DNA from: Vibrio ichthyoenteri ATCC 700023
GTDB taxonomy: Bacteria; Pseudomonadota; Gammaproteobacteria; Enterobacterales; Vibrionaceae
NCBI RefSeq assembly: GCF_000222605.1
Contig: NZ_AFWF01000004.1
Location: 1-64,000, forward strand
Length of the DNA stretch: 64,000 bases
Direction: 5' to 3'
The notes below the pieces were generated by a model, which made no database searches, was not told where the DNA came from, and saw only the letters and a program-made list of their open reading frames with translations. Of the stretch, positions 1-9,952 are shown one piece after another (positions within the stretch are counted from its first letter, which is position 1; the number at the start of each line of letters is the position of its first letter). The position numbers were made by a program, and so were the translations under genes.

Positions 1-43
1 AAATTTCGTTTTTTCCTTCTTAGAAGGTGAAGACAACTGTTAA

Positions 44-71
44 AAGAGCCCGTTTAAGAGCGGGCTTTTTT
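44..71 (+). terminator. Terminator-like hairpin upstream of tRNA-Thr
   Basis: AGCCCG (47-52) and CGGGCT (61-66) form a stem that is followed at once by a T run. It lies between whatever precedes the window (possibly a first 5S gene) and tRNA-Thr. If the tRNA and 5S belong to an rRNA operon, this hairpin would need antitermination to be read through. Confidence 0.6.
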
Positions 72-98
72 AGTCCTGAAGGACAAAAGATTTTGTGT

Positions 99-174
<76 letters not shown>

Positions 175-189
175 TTTATTAAAGAATTT

Positions 190-306
190 GCTTGGCGACC
201 ATAGCGTTGCGGACCCACCTGATTCCATGCCGAACTCAGAAGTGAAACGCAATAGCGCCGATGGTAGTGTGGGGCTTCCCCATGTGAGAGTAGGACATCG
301 CCAGGT
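190..306 (+). rRNA. rrf: 5S ribosomal RNA
   Basis: The sequence carries typical gamma-proteobacterial 5S landmarks: a GCTTGGCGACC 5' end pairing with GCCAGGT at the 3' end, the internal CCGAACTCAGAAGTGAAA block, and GCGCCGATGGTAGTG. Length is close to the usual 116-120 nt; the exact ends are inferred from the closing stem. No 16S or 23S is in the window, so the rest of any rRNA operon would lie to the left. Confidence 0.95.
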
Positions 307-317
307 TTTATTTCCGA

Positions 318-346
318 AAGCCCTGACCATTTGGTCGGGGCTTTTT
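318..346 (+). terminator. First terminator after 5S rRNA
   Basis: The arms AGCCCTGACC and GGTCGGGGCT close a short loop and are followed by TTTTT. It is 12 nt beyond the 5S 3' end and is the first of two near-identical terminators. Confidence 0.9.
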
Positions 347-366
347 CGTTTTAGCGATAAAATTTT

Positions 367-396
367 AAGCCCTGATCATCCGATCGGGGCTTTTTT
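367..396 (+). terminator. Second, near-duplicate terminator after 5S
   Basis: The arms AGCCCTGATC and GATCGGGGCT are followed by TTTTTT. It repeats the preceding terminator almost base for base, including the CCCTGA/CGGGGC asymmetry, so it probably arose by local duplication. Its end abuts the stop of the convergent DUF547 gene. Confidence 0.9.
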
Positions 397-400
397 CGTT

Positions 401-1195
401 CTACTTCTTGTTTAGAGACCAGTCATAGTCGTACGTGACTGTTGCCGAATTTACTATGGAATTGGAGCGGTAGGATTCAATGTGTGTTATTACGCCGCCA
501 TCAGCAGCGAAATCACGACTAAACCAATCATAAATTGAAGAGAGTATGACCCCTTTTTCGCTCACATTTACTCCTTTGGGACTATTAATAAAATCTTTTG
601 CTGCTTGTTCTAATAATATTTCTGTATTTTTTGCGGTGAACGCCTCGGTTTGTAAGTTGGGGCAACCAAGGCTTGCACAGTTAACGGCATAGTGAGTGCG
701 AGGATCATTCCAGATGGGACGCAGTATCCGGTGTTCGATATCATTGAGTGTTAATTGCTTGCCCTCGATCGTTACGACCTCTTCATCCCAAGGGCCAAAG
801 CTGAAAAAGCCACCGAGTTTGGTAATCGATTTGACTGGGTAGGCGTCTAAAATGAGATCAACAGTCACGGCATTATATAGATTGACCCAGTAAGCATATT
901 GCACCGCTTGTGAATAGTTTCTAGGGTCTATTTGGCTTAATTGCGCGATATAGTTATCCAGTTTTTGCTTATCTTGCTGTTTAACTTCTTGGTAAGCAAA
1001 AAGATGGTTTTGACCAGAAATCGACAAATATTGATCAAGAATTTCCTGCCAAGCTTGATGATCAATCGTCGTGTGATTATTTTCATTACTTTGCTGCCAA
1101 TAGGGCCATAGTTCAGACTTTGGTGCAGCCTGAGTTGAGAACGTAATAAAAGGGAGTGCGAGCAACGTAACGCTGAGTGCGAATCTTGTTTTCAT
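401..1195 (-). CDS. DUF547 domain protein, secreted
   Basis: This is a 264-residue protein with a DUF547 domain and no established biochemical role. The N-terminus (Lys-Thr-Arg, then a hydrophobic stretch ending near STQAAP) reads as a signal peptide with cleavage after about residue 24, so the protein is predicted to be periplasmic or surface-exposed. The central part shows the family's conserved YWVNLYNAV and HYAVNCASLGCP segments. I chose the ATG at 1195; a TTG four codons upstream is in frame, but the ATG places the basic residues at the signal-peptide start and has GAG about 8 nt upstream. It converges on the rRNA terminators and stands alone. Family assignment is solid; function is unknown. 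Confidence 0.85.
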   Translation of the reverse strand: MKTRFALSVTLLALPFITFSTQAAPKSELWPYWQQSNENNHTTIDHQAWQEILDQYLSISGQNHLFAYQEVKQQDKQKLDNYIAQLSQIDPRNYSQAVQYAYWVNLYNAVTVDLILDAYPVKSITKLGGFFSFGPWDEEVVTIEGKQLTLNDIEHRILRPIWNDPRTHYAVNCASLGCPNLQTEAFTAKNTEILLEQAAKDFINSPKGVNVSEKGVILSSIYDWFSRDFAADGGVITHIESYRSNSIVNSATVTYDYDWSLNKK

Positions 1196-1286
1196 AATAA
1201 AACTCAAGCTGATAGAACCTGATTAATTAGACCGTTGAGAGAAGGTAATTCTTTCCATCGACAAGCAAACTATCCTTTCAAAGCGA

Positions 1287-1315
1287 TAAAAAAAGGTTGG
1301 CGATTAAGCCAACCT
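1287..1315 (-). terminator. Terminator of the leuABCD operon
   Basis: On the minus strand AGGTTGGC pairs with GCCAACCT and is followed by TTTTTTT. It lies 12 nt after the leuD stop. Confidence 0.92.
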
Positions 1316-1326
1316 AGATGTTTTAA

Positions 1327-1929
1327 CTAAGCAAGAAAGCTTGGTATTTTGTTTTCGTATTCAGTGATTTTAGCTTCGTGCTGCAAGGTTAGGCCGATGT
1401 TATCTAAACCGTTGAGCAGGCAATGACGGCGGAATGAATCGATTTCAAAGCTGTATTCTTTACCATTGGCACGAACACGCATCGCTTCAAGATCAATTTC
1501 TATCTGCGCACCCTCATTGGCTTCAACGAATTGAAAGATCTCATCCACTTCTTGCTCAGTTAAGCGTACTGGAACCATTTGGTTGTTGATTGAGTTGCCA
1601 TAAAAAATATCAGCAAAACTCGGTGCGATCATCGCTTTAATACCGTAGTCAGCCAGTGCCCAAGGAGCATGTTCACGTGATGAACCACAACCGAAGTTTT
1701 CACGCGCCAATAAAATAGAAGCTCCTTGGTAGCGAGGTGCGTTCATTACAAACTCTGGGTTTGCCTGTTGGCCAGCATCATCAAGGAAGCGCCAGTCATG
1801 GAACAGGTGCTTGCCAAAACCTAAGCGAGACACTTTTTGCAGAAACTGTTTAGGGATGATGGCATCTGTATCAACATTAGCGGCATCAAGAGGTACAACT
1901 AAGCCTGTGTGTTGCTTAAAACCTGACAT
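1327..1929 (-). CDS. leuD: 3-isopropylmalate dehydratase small subunit
   Basis: LeuD pairs with LeuC to isomerise 2-isopropylmalate to 3-isopropylmalate in leucine synthesis (cytoplasm). At 200 residues it has the usual length. The family segments [13 protein letters not shown] near the N-terminus and [15 protein letters not shown] in the middle are intact; the latter is the swivelling-domain loop that contacts substrate. It is the last gene of the leu operon, 11 nt after leuC, and is followed by a strong terminator. Nothing unusual is visible. Confidence 0.98.
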   Translation of the reverse strand: MSGFKQHTGLVVPLDAANVDTDAIIPKQFLQKVSRLGFGKHLFHDWRFLDDAGQQANPEFVMNAPRYQGASILLARENFGCGSSREHAPWALADYGIKAMIAPSFADIFYGNSINNQMVPVRLTEQEVDEIFQFVEANEGAQIEIDLEAMRVRANGKEYSFEIDSFRRHCLLNGLDNIGLTLQHEAKITEYENKIPSFLA

Positions 1930-1940
1930 ATTGTAACTCC

Positions 1941-3341
1941 TTAATCCAATTCACGAATATCGACAAAGTGGCCAGCAATCGCCGCTGCCGCCGCCATTGC
2001 AGGGCTTACTAGGTGCGTTCTGCCATCACGTCCTTGGCGACCTTCAAAGTTTCTGTTCGAAGTCGATGCGCAGCGTTCTTGAGGACCTAAGCGATCGTTG
2101 TTCATTGCCAAGCACATTGAACAGCCCGGTAGGCGCCATTCAAAACCGGCGTCTTTAAAAATGGTATCCAACCCTTCCGCTTCAGCTTGCGCTTTCACTT
2201 GTTCAGATCCTGGTACGATAAGCGCTTGAACATGCGAAGCAACCTTTCTGCCTTTCGCTACTTCAGCCGCCGCGCGCATGTCTTCAATGCGTGAGTTAGT
2301 GCAAGAGCCAACAAAAACTTTGTCGACTGAGTAATCAGAGAGAGCTTTACCTGCTTCTAATCCCATGTAAGCCAGAGCTTTTTCAGCAGATGCTTTTTCA
2401 ACAGGATCGGTAAAACTGGCCGGAGATGGAATTGGTGCATCAACCGCGATCACTTGGCCAGGGTTAGTACCCCATGTAACCTGAGGTTTTATATCAGCCG
2501 CGTTGAGTGTTACCACCGCATCAAATTGCGCGTCTTCATCTGTTTTTAGCGTCGACCAGTAGTCAACTGCCGCAGTGAAATCATCACCTTTTGGTGAGAA
2601 TTTGCGATCTTTAATGTAATCAAAGGTGGTCGCGTCAGGTGCGATAAGACCGGCTTTAGCGCCGAGCTCAATTGCCATGTTACATACCGTCATACGACCT
2701 TCCATCGTAAGATCGGTAATCGCGTCACCACAGAATTCAACCACATAGCCAGTGCCGCCAGCAGCGGTGGTTTTACCGATAATCGCTAGGACGATGTCTT
2801 TGGCGGTAATGCCTTCTGCAACCTTACCTTTTACCTCGATTTTCATGGTCTTAGCACGCGCTTGTTTGAGCGTCTGTGTGGCTAGAACATGTTCAACTTC
2901 CGACGTTCCAATACCAAAGGCAAGTGATCCAAAAGCACCATGAGTTGCGGTGTGTGAATCGCCACAGACAATGGTCATACCCGGTAGAGTAATCCCAAGC
3001 TCTGGGCCCATGACGTGCACGATGCCTTGATATTTATGGTTAATGTCATAAAGGGTGACACCGAACTCTTCACAGTTTTTTGATAGCGTCTCCATCTGGA
3101 TACGGGCCATCTCACCGGATGCATTGATGTCTTTAGTCGTCGTTGAAACGTTGTGATCCATGGTGGCGAAAGTTTTGCTCACTTGGCGTACTTTACGCCC
3201 TTTTTCTCGCAAGCCATCGAAAGCTTGTGGTGAGGTTACTTCGTGTACTAAATGGCGATCGATGTACAAAATCGGGGTTTCACCTTCTGCGGCGACGGCT
3301 ACGTGTGCGTCGTAGACTTTTTCATATAGTGTTTTGCCCAT
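1941..3341 (-). CDS. leuC: 3-isopropylmalate dehydratase large subunit
   Basis: LeuC is the 4Fe-4S aconitase-type catalytic subunit of isopropylmalate isomerase. The 466-residue product shows the three cluster ligands Cys347 (VGSCTNSR), Cys407 and Cys410 (PGCSMC), plus the [13 protein letters not shown] segment of the active site. The start ATG gives MGKTLYEKV, the normal N-terminus in enterobacteria and vibrios. It lies between leuB and leuD; the 147-nt gap to leuB is the largest inside the operon and holds a perfect 10-bp inverted repeat. Confidence 0.98.
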   Translation of the reverse strand: MGKTLYEKVYDAHVAVAAEGETPILYIDRHLVHEVTSPQAFDGLREKGRKVRQVSKTFATMDHNVSTTTKDINASGEMARIQMETLSKNCEEFGVTLYDINHKYQGIVHVMGPELGITLPGMTIVCGDSHTATHGAFGSLAFGIGTSEVEHVLATQTLKQARAKTMKIEVKGKVAEGITAKDIVLAIIGKTTAAGGTGYVVEFCGDAITDLTMEGRMTVCNMAIELGAKAGLIAPDATTFDYIKDRKFSPKGDDFTAAVDYWSTLKTDEDAQFDAVVTLNAADIKPQVTWGTNPGQVIAVDAPIPSPASFTDPVEKASAEKALAYMGLEAGKALSDYSVDKVFVGSCTNSRIEDMRAAAEVAKGRKVASHVQALIVPGSEQVKAQAEAEGLDTIFKDAGFEWRLPGCSMCLAMNNDRLGPQERCASTSNRNFEGRQGRDGRTHLVSPAMAAAAAIAGHFVDIRELD

Positions 3342-3408
3342 TGCTTCCTTTCCTCGTCGTCTTGAGTTGCAGTAATAGCCATTTCAAGGGCATCTCCGGC
3401 CTTGTTGG

Positions 3409-3437
3409 GACACCAATAACCTTAAGCTATTGGTGTC
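3409..3437. repeat. Perfect inverted repeat inside leuB-leuC gap
   Basis: GACACCAATA (3409-3418) and TATTGGTGTC (3428-3437) are exact reverse complements around a 9-nt loop. No T run follows in the direction of transcription (minus), so it does not look like a terminator. It may stabilise or process the operon mRNA; that is inference. Confidence 0.75.
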
Positions 3438-3488
3438 GTTATTACTGTCGTGAGACGACTATCTCTAATTGTTATAAATTAAATAGTT

Positions 3489-4589
<1,101 letters not shown>

Positions 4590-4690
4590 TTAAATTTTGT
4601 ATACCCATCCAACGTTAAGTTGTTTGGCTATAGCGTTGTGTTGCTATTCCAATTTGTTCAAACACGGCATGACCGAGTTTGATTGTGATT

Positions 4691-6238
4691 CTATACAGTG
4701 GCTATTTTTTGCTGCTTAATTTCGGCAATTTGATCGGCGCGATGGATGCTATTGATGACATGCAATAGAGCCTGACCAGATGCTTCAACAATATCTGTTG
4801 ATATACCGGTGCCGTGATATTTACGTCCTTTGTAGTTGGCAATAATATCGGCTTGGCCTAATCCATCTTCACCTTCGCCCTTAGCGGTAAGATCGAATTT
4901 ATCCAATACAATATCGTACCCGGTTACGCGATAAATACACTGATAAAGTGCATCAACTGGTCCATTGCCGACTGCCGCTTCACATTTTTCGTCATCGCCA
5001 CACTGCAACTGAATCGTAGTGGTTGCCATTACACTGCCCGATTGCACGCTTAGGTAATTCAACTTGTAGAAATCGTCTTCATCACGCAAGTTAGAGAAGT
5101 GCATTAACGCTTCTAGATCGTAATCAAAGACTTGGCCTTTTCGGTCGGCGAGTTTCAAGAAGTCTTCATACAAGGCATTTAGGTTGTACTCTTCTTCTTT
5201 GTAACCCATCGCTTCCATATGGCTCTTTACTGCTGCTCGGCCACTACGACTGGTTAGATTCAATGATTGATTCTTCAAACCGATCGATTCAGGCGTCATG
5301 ATTTCATAGGTGTTCTTATTCTTTAACATGCCATCTTGGTGGATGCCTGACGAATGGCTAAAGGCATTGGTACCAACAATTGCTTTATTACTCTGAATTG
5401 GCATGTTGCACAATTGGCTAACGAGTTTGCTAGTACGATGAATCTCATCATATTTAAGACCGGTATGAACACCTAGCAGCTCTTGACGTGTCTTAATGAT
5501 CATCGCAATTTCTTCTAGTGCACAGTTGCCGGCACGCTCACCAATCCCATTGATGGTGCCTTCGATTTGGCGAGCACCTGCTTGAACGGCGGCAATTGAG
5601 TTGGCCACTGACATACCTAAATCATCATGGCAGTGGACTGAAATGACGGCTTTATCGATATTCGGTACTCGATTAAACAGTGTTTCGATTATGCCACCAA
5701 ACTCATTTGGAACGGTGTAGCCGACCGTATCAGGAATATTGACTGTGCTAGCGCCTGCTTTGATCGCTGCTTCAACCATGCGACATAGATTATCGATGGG
5801 AGTACGACCTGCATCCTCACAAGAGAATTCGACATCATCAGTATATTGGCGCGCGTGTTTTACTGCTCTAACGCCCATTTCAACTACGTCATCATAACTG
5901 CGGCGCAGTTTATCTTGTACGTGGACGGTTGAGGTTGAAATGAAGGTATGAATACGGAAAGCTTCCGCTACTTTTAGCGCTTGGGCTGCGGCATCGATAT
6001 CATTGGGTACCGCGCGAGAAAGCGCGCAGATGCGGCTGTTCTTAATGTGTCGTGCAATGGTTTGTACCGACTCAAAATCGCCAGGCGAAGAAACAGGGAA
6101 GCCCGCTTCAATAACATCCACACCGAGACGTTCAAGTGCATACGCAATTTGCAGTTTTTCTTTGACTGTCAAACTGGCTGACAACGCTTGTTCGCCATCA
6201 CGCAAAGTGGTGTCGAAAATAATGACTTGATCGTTCAT
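4691..6238 (-). CDS. leuA: 2-isopropylmalate synthase
   Basis: LeuA condenses acetyl-CoA with 2-oxoisovalerate, the committed and leucine-inhibited step. The 515-residue length is usual. DTTLRDGEQ at residues 9-17 opens the TIM barrel and holds a metal-binding Asp; [14 protein letters not shown] carries the two metal-ligand histidines; [14 protein letters not shown] and [12 protein letters not shown] are also intact. The C-terminal third is the regulatory domain that binds leucine. It is the first structural gene of leuABCD and is preceded by a leader peptide and attenuator at 6316-6441. Confidence 0.98.
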   Translation of the reverse strand: MNDQVIIFDTTLRDGEQALSASLTVKEKLQIAYALERLGVDVIEAGFPVSSPGDFESVQTIARHIKNSRICALSRAVPNDIDAAAQALKVAEAFRIHTFISTSTVHVQDKLRRSYDDVVEMGVRAVKHARQYTDDVEFSCEDAGRTPIDNLCRMVEAAIKAGASTVNIPDTVGYTVPNEFGGIIETLFNRVPNIDKAVISVHCHDDLGMSVANSIAAVQAGARQIEGTINGIGERAGNCALEEIAMIIKTRQELLGVHTGLKYDEIHRTSKLVSQLCNMPIQSNKAIVGTNAFSHSSGIHQDGMLKNKNTYEIMTPESIGLKNQSLNLTSRSGRAAVKSHMEAMGYKEEEYNLNALYEDFLKLADRKGQVFDYDLEALMHFSNLRDEDDFYKLNYLSVQSGSVMATTTIQLQCGDDEKCEAAVGNGPVDALYQCIYRVTGYDIVLDKFDLTAKGEGEDGLGQADIIANYKGRKYHGTGISTDIVEASGQALLHVINSIHRADQIAEIKQQKIATV

Positions 6239-6315
6239 AAGTGCTTCCTTCTTGATTCGTTTGTTTATCCACTGTTCGGTGGGTATTTAAACGATTACTT
6301 CCAGTATTTGATCAT

Positions 6316-6341
6316 AAAAAAACCCGCATCTCGGTGCGGGT
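6316..6341 (-). terminator. leu operon attenuator (terminator)
   Basis: On the minus strand CCCGCA (6340-6335) pairs with TGCGGG (6328-6323) and is followed by seven T. It lies between the leader peptide stop (6379) and leuA (6238). The leader segment GCGGGT (6386-6381), which covers the last leader codons, is complementary to ACCCGC (6341-6336). An alternative antiterminator pairing that opens the terminator is therefore available, the arrangement expected for ribosome-mediated attenuation. Confidence 0.88.
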
Positions 6342-6378
6342 CTGTTGTAAATCTGTGTGGTTAATTCTCTTCCACAGC

Positions 6379-6441
6379 CTACCCGCGCGATTGATTCACG
6401 ATCAGGAGGAGGCTCAGTTGGCGAGAAAATGTTCTTGTCAT
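6379..6441 (-). CDS. leuL: leu operon leader peptide
   Basis: A 20-codon reading frame, ATG at 6441 to TAG at 6379, lies just upstream of the leuA attenuator. AGGAAG (6456-6451) sits 9 nt ahead as a ribosome binding site. The peptide contains Leu-Ser-Leu-Leu-Leu-Ile-Val: four leucine codons (CTG, CTC, CTC, CTG) within five, the first at 6417-6415 and the run at 6411-6403, followed by Ile and Val. Stalling there when charged tRNA-Leu is scarce would leave the downstream GCGGGT free to pair with the terminator arm. Its role follows the enterobacterial leuL model; the peptide sequence itself differs from E. coli LeuL. It is too short for routine gene finders. Confidence 0.88.
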   Translation of the reverse strand: MTRTFSRQLSLLLIVNQSRG

Positions 6442-6493
6442 TGTTAACTACTTCCTAAGAGAGTTAATGAAACCACATATTTAAGTTAATAGA

Positions 6494-6522
6494 TTAGTAC
6501 CGTACTCAGCACTGCACGTCAA
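6494..6522 (-). promoter_or_regulatory. Probable sigma-70 promoter of the leu operon
   Basis: On the minus strand TTGACG (6522-6517) is followed after exactly 17 nt by TACTAA (6499-6494). Transcription would start near 6487, about 46 nt before the leader peptide ATG. The -10 is a modest match; the -35 and spacing are good. Confidence 0.6.
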
Positions 6523-6793
6523 CCCTAAAGTTGCTTTTTTATTCAATTGGGCGAAATCTTCAGCATAAGAAATGATTTTAGTGGGATAAGTTTTGTTGTT
6601 GGCGGTAAATGCGCTGAGCAAACCTAAATAAGTGAGAATTATCAATATCATCAGAGCAAGATGGTGAAAGGAGCCTAACAAAGAGCAAATCAATCGTGAC
6701 TCGCCTTGTCACCAACTCAACAAAAATTCGTCAACTTAGTGTCATCTAACTGGCTTAGCTTGAGATCAATCGCGCTAACTATCGGAGCATACC
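6523..6793. other. Intergenic region, leu promoter side to PAP2 gene
   Basis: No convincing gene here. A 70-codon minus-strand frame (6693-6481) has a hydrophobic start but ends on the leu promoter and has no clear ribosome binding site, so I leave it out. Control sites for the divergent leu operon and PAP2 gene would be expected in this region. Confidence 0.5.
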
Positions 6794-7330
6794 ATGCGCA
6801 CTATAGAGCCAATTGCCAAGTTTGATCTCGCGTTTTCTTTATTCTGTTTGCAACATAAATTCACACAACCTGTTTCAAAACTTAGCCGGATAGTGTCCCA
6901 CACTGGAGATGGCCACCTTTATGCACTGATTGGTCTACTGGCATGGTGGTTTGATGGACAAGTGGGTAAATTGTTTTTAGCTGCTGGCTTACTGGCCTTT
7001 GTGATTGAATTGCCTATTTACTGGTTGCTGAAGAATGTTTTTAAAAGACGACGTCCTCAAGAGCTCAGTGTTCTGATCCCTTCCTTTATTACTCCCTATG
7101 ATCGCTATAGCTTGCCCTCAGGCCATACTGCCGCTGCATTTGTTATGGCGACGCTTATTGGCCAATTTTATCCATCTTTTGAGTTAGTTGCCCTGACATG
7201 GGCGACGATGATTGCGATGTCACGGCTATTGCTTGGGGTTCACTTTCTTAGTGATGTGTTGTTGGGAGCTTGTCTCGGCTTTAGCTGCGCCAATGCAGCA
7301 GTGCAATGGCTTGGGAGTAATGCACTATGA
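6794..7330 (+). CDS. PAP2-family membrane phosphatase
   Basis: This 178-residue integral membrane protein belongs to the PAP2 lipid phosphatase superfamily. All three signature motifs are in order: Lys80 to Arg87-Pro88 (KNVFKRRRP), PSGH at 108-111, and SRLLLGVHFLSDVLLG at 143-158 with catalytic His150 and Asp154. Several hydrophobic segments surround them. Substrate is unknown; phosphatidylglycerophosphate, undecaprenyl diphosphate or another lipid phosphate are all possible. Its stop overlaps the start of the next gene (ATGA), so the two are translationally coupled, which suggests a shared role in envelope lipid or polysaccharide metabolism. Confidence 0.92.
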   Translation: MRTIEPIAKFDLAFSLFCLQHKFTQPVSKLSRIVSHTGDGHLYALIGLLAWWFDGQVGKLFLAAGLLAFVIELPIYWLLKNVFKRRRPQELSVLIPSFITPYDRYSLPSGHTAAAFVMATLIGQFYPSFELVALTWATMIAMSRLLLGVHFLSDVLLGACLGFSCANAAVQWLGSNAL

Positions 7331-8373
7331 AAATTTTGTATGGTGTACAAGGAACAGGCAATGGGCATATAGCGCGAGCTAGAGCTATGTGTGACGCACT
7401 TAAAGAGAAAGAGGTGGAGGTTGATTTTCTGTTTTCGGGACGTGAGGCAGATAAGTATTTTGCTATGCAGGCGTTTGGTGATTATCGCATTCGCCGTGGG
7501 CTGACTTTTATTACCGAGAAAGGCAAAGTTAATTACCGTCAAACGATACTGGAAAATAGTCTGTTTGAGTTTTACCAAGAAGTGTCAGCGTTGGATCTTT
7601 CTGGCTACGATTTGGTGCTCAATGATTTTGAGCCGGTTTCTGCTTGGGCGGCAAAAATACAGAAAAAGCCCATTATTAGTATTAGCCATCAAAATGCGTT
7701 TCGTTACCCAGTGCCTTTAAAAGGAGCGAGTTGGTTAGATAAACAAGTGATTCGTTACTTTGCTCCAAGTTCGATTCATTTGGGTTTACATTGGCATCAT
7801 TTCAACCAACCGATTTTACCGCCAATTATTCATACTAAGCGAGAGGATGTCGATTCCCAAGCCTATGTACTGGTCTATTTGCCATTCGAAAGCTTAGACG
7901 ATATCACCGATTTATTGTTGCGTTTCAGCCGCCAGAGTTTTGTCTGTTTTCATCCGCAAATATTGGCGGCAAAACAAATCGACAATATTCAGTTTTTTCC
8001 GCTTAGCTTAGGAGAATTTCAGCACTATCTCAATCGCTGCGCAGGGATCATTGCTAACGGTGGTTTTGAATTACCCTCTGAAGCTCTGACGATGGGGAAG
8101 AAATTATTGCTCAAGCCACTGGCAGGGCAATTTGAACAACTGTCCAACGTGGCAACGTTAGAAAGTTTAGGCCTTGCCAGCAGCATGGAAATTCTTGACG
8201 CTTCAATTGTACGCAATTGGTTGGATGAAGAGCCCGGTGAGCGAGTCCAATACCCTGATGTTGCCAGTGCGATCGTCGATTGGCTGCTGAAAGGGGAGTG
8301 GGATAGTACCGAGCAATTAACCGCGCGGTTATGGAGCCAAGTGGATTTTCCCAGCTATGCGTTCAACGAGTGA
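7327..8373 (+). CDS. MJ1255/VC2487-family glycosyltransferase
   Basis: This 348-residue protein is a GT-B-type glycosyltransferase of the family named after MJ1255 and VC2487. The N-terminus MKILYGVQGTGNGHIARA holds the glycine-rich GxGxGH loop, and the C-terminal half has GIIANGGFELPSEALTMGK, the usual nucleotide-sugar binding region with its conserved Glu/Ser. The acceptor is not known. It overlaps the PAP2 phosphatase gene by 4 nt, so an envelope-related pathway is likely. The family assignment rests on recognition of the sequence style and neighbourhood. Confidence 0.85.
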   Translation: MKILYGVQGTGNGHIARARAMCDALKEKEVEVDFLFSGREADKYFAMQAFGDYRIRRGLTFITEKGKVNYRQTILENSLFEFYQEVSALDLSGYDLVLNDFEPVSAWAAKIQKKPIISISHQNAFRYPVPLKGASWLDKQVIRYFAPSSIHLGLHWHHFNQPILPPIIHTKREDVDSQAYVLVYLPFESLDDITDLLLRFSRQSFVCFHPQILAAKQIDNIQFFPLSLGEFQHYLNRCAGIIANGGFELPSEALTMGKKLLLKPLAGQFEQLSNVATLESLGLASSMEILDASIVRNWLDEEPGERVQYPDVASAIVDWLLKGEWDSTEQLTARLWSQVDFPSYAFNE

Positions 8374-8778
8374 CGTTAAGTGTATGGCCTTGCATGATGA
8401 CTCATCCATTCAATACAGTAAAATTATTGAGGGGGTTATGCTTTGTAATCGCGCTTATTAATGTCATCAATTGATTGTGCGTAACATTCATAATTGGAGT
8501 GAATCTGTTATCAAGTAACTAAAAAAAAGCAATTTAGCTATTTTTACATATTGATTATCTTCTTGTTTAATAAGGTAATTAATTGTTTTTGGCTAAAAAA
8601 TACTGATTAATTCTCAATCCAGTTGCACTGAGATAATTGATTGGTCGATAGTCTCTTTTCCTTACTAATCATCTAAATCGCAAATAAATAAGTCGTCTAG
8701 ATAGCGTTGCGATTAAATTGGTATAGCACAGTGAGCTTTGTGTTTTGCCCAATGATTCAATTTAAAGAGAAGAGACCG
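8374..8778. other. AT-rich intergenic region upstream of leuO
   Basis: About 400 bp without a gene, visibly AT-rich with many A and T runs (for example around 8521-8545). Long AT-rich leaders are typical of leuO loci, which in enterobacteria are silenced by H-NS and auto-activated by LeuO. I could not pin down a promoter. An upstream in-frame ATG at 8707 is not used as start (see leuO). Confidence 0.5.
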
Positions 8779-9741
8779 ATGACAGAAGCAAAAGAACCAA
8801 TGAGCGCAATCGCAAGCTACCGAATGGAAAGCACACTACGTGGTGTTGATCTTAATTTGTTAACCGTATTTGATGCCGTAATGCAAGAGCAGAACATTAC
8901 TCGTGCTGCACACAACTTAAGCATGTCTCAACCGGCCGTTAGTAATGCCGTCGCGCGGTTAAAAGTGATGTTTAATGACGAGCTATTCATGCGTCAAGGT
9001 CGTGGTATTCAACCAACACAGCGAGCTCGTCAGCTGTTTGGTCCGGTTCGTCAGGCACTGCAATTAATCCGTAATGAACTGCCGAGCTCTGTGTTCGCTC
9101 CAGAAACCTCAACCCGTCTTTTTAAATTGGCAATGTGTAGCCCTTGCGACATGCGTTTTGCGCCAAAAGTAATGGATACGATTCATCAGAGAGCCCCATA
9201 CGTACAATTGCACTTAGATGCTGAGTTTGATCGCCAGTTAGCTGAACGTATGCGCTATCAAGAAATTGACTTCGTAATTGACTACGCTCGATTTGATGAG
9301 CAAGGCTTTTCAAGCACAGAGATCTTCCAGGATGAATTGGTGATTGTGGCATCCAAAGCTCACCCTCGTATTAAAAATTCAGTCAGTGTGGAAACGTTGC
9401 GTTCAGAGCGCCATGCGAAACTATCACGCGTCCATGGACAACGTAGTTTCTCTGAGCAAGCTTATAAAGAACTCGATGTTAGTGCTTATTATGAAGGCAC
9501 GAGTTTGAGTAATGTTTTGTATGTGGTTGGTCAATCAGAGCTAGTGACGATCGCTCCTCGTTGGATGGTTGAAAATGCCGCGAATCAGCAACAGTTACAG
9601 ATTGTAGCCTCCCCATTTGCCAATACGAGCATAAATGGCTACCTAAGTTGGCATGAATCAAGTGAAAAAGACAAAGGACATATTTGGTTACGAGATCAGT
9701 TGATGCAAATCTGTGGAGAGGTAGTTGCTCTCGATATTTAA
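8779..9741 (+). CDS. leuO: LysR-type transcriptional regulator LeuO
   Basis: LeuO is a LysR-family global regulator that counters H-NS silencing and, in vibrios, affects acid, bile and virulence responses. The 320-residue product has an N-terminal winged helix-turn-helix (LNLLTVFDAVMQEQNITRAA, then SMSQPAVSNAVARLK) and a C-terminal effector domain. The ATG at 8779 (MTEAKEPM) is preferred over the in-frame ATG at 8707 because a purine-rich AGAGAAGAG lies just ahead and the extra 24 residues do not look like LeuO. As in E. coli it sits near leuABCD, here separated by the PAP2/glycosyltransferase pair. Confidence 0.95.
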   Translation: MTEAKEPMSAIASYRMESTLRGVDLNLLTVFDAVMQEQNITRAAHNLSMSQPAVSNAVARLKVMFNDELFMRQGRGIQPTQRARQLFGPVRQALQLIRNELPSSVFAPETSTRLFKLAMCSPCDMRFAPKVMDTIHQRAPYVQLHLDAEFDRQLAERMRYQEIDFVIDYARFDEQGFSSTEIFQDELVIVASKAHPRIKNSVSVETLRSERHAKLSRVHGQRSFSEQAYKELDVSAYYEGTSLSNVLYVVGQSELVTIAPRWMVENAANQQQLQIVASPFANTSINGYLSWHESSEKDKGHIWLRDQLMQICGEVVALDI

Positions 9742-9823
9742 AATTAAGTTATTGAAACTTATGTTTAAATTTTGTCTCTTATGATATCTGCTACAATCTT
9801 ATTAAATAATATATTGCTATTTT

Positions 9824-9857
9824 AAGCCTCGGATGGCGAAAGTCTCCGAGGCTTTTT
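9824..9857 (+). terminator. leuO terminator
   Basis: AAGCCTCGGA (9824-9833) pairs perfectly with TCCGAGGCTT (9845-9854), followed by a T run. Confidence 0.92.
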
Positions 9858-9952
9858 CTTATAAGTTTGATGCGTGTCAGTTGCCTTTTTTAACTTGAAA
9901 TGTACACTGTGCGCGCAAAAGGCTTACAGGTGTAAGCTTAAAGGTAGAAAAG

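Noticed and set aside
6481-6693. 70-codon minus-strand frame upstream of leuL with a hydrophobic N-terminus
   Set aside because: It overlaps the probable leu promoter (6494-6522), has no clear ribosome binding site and resembles no family I know.
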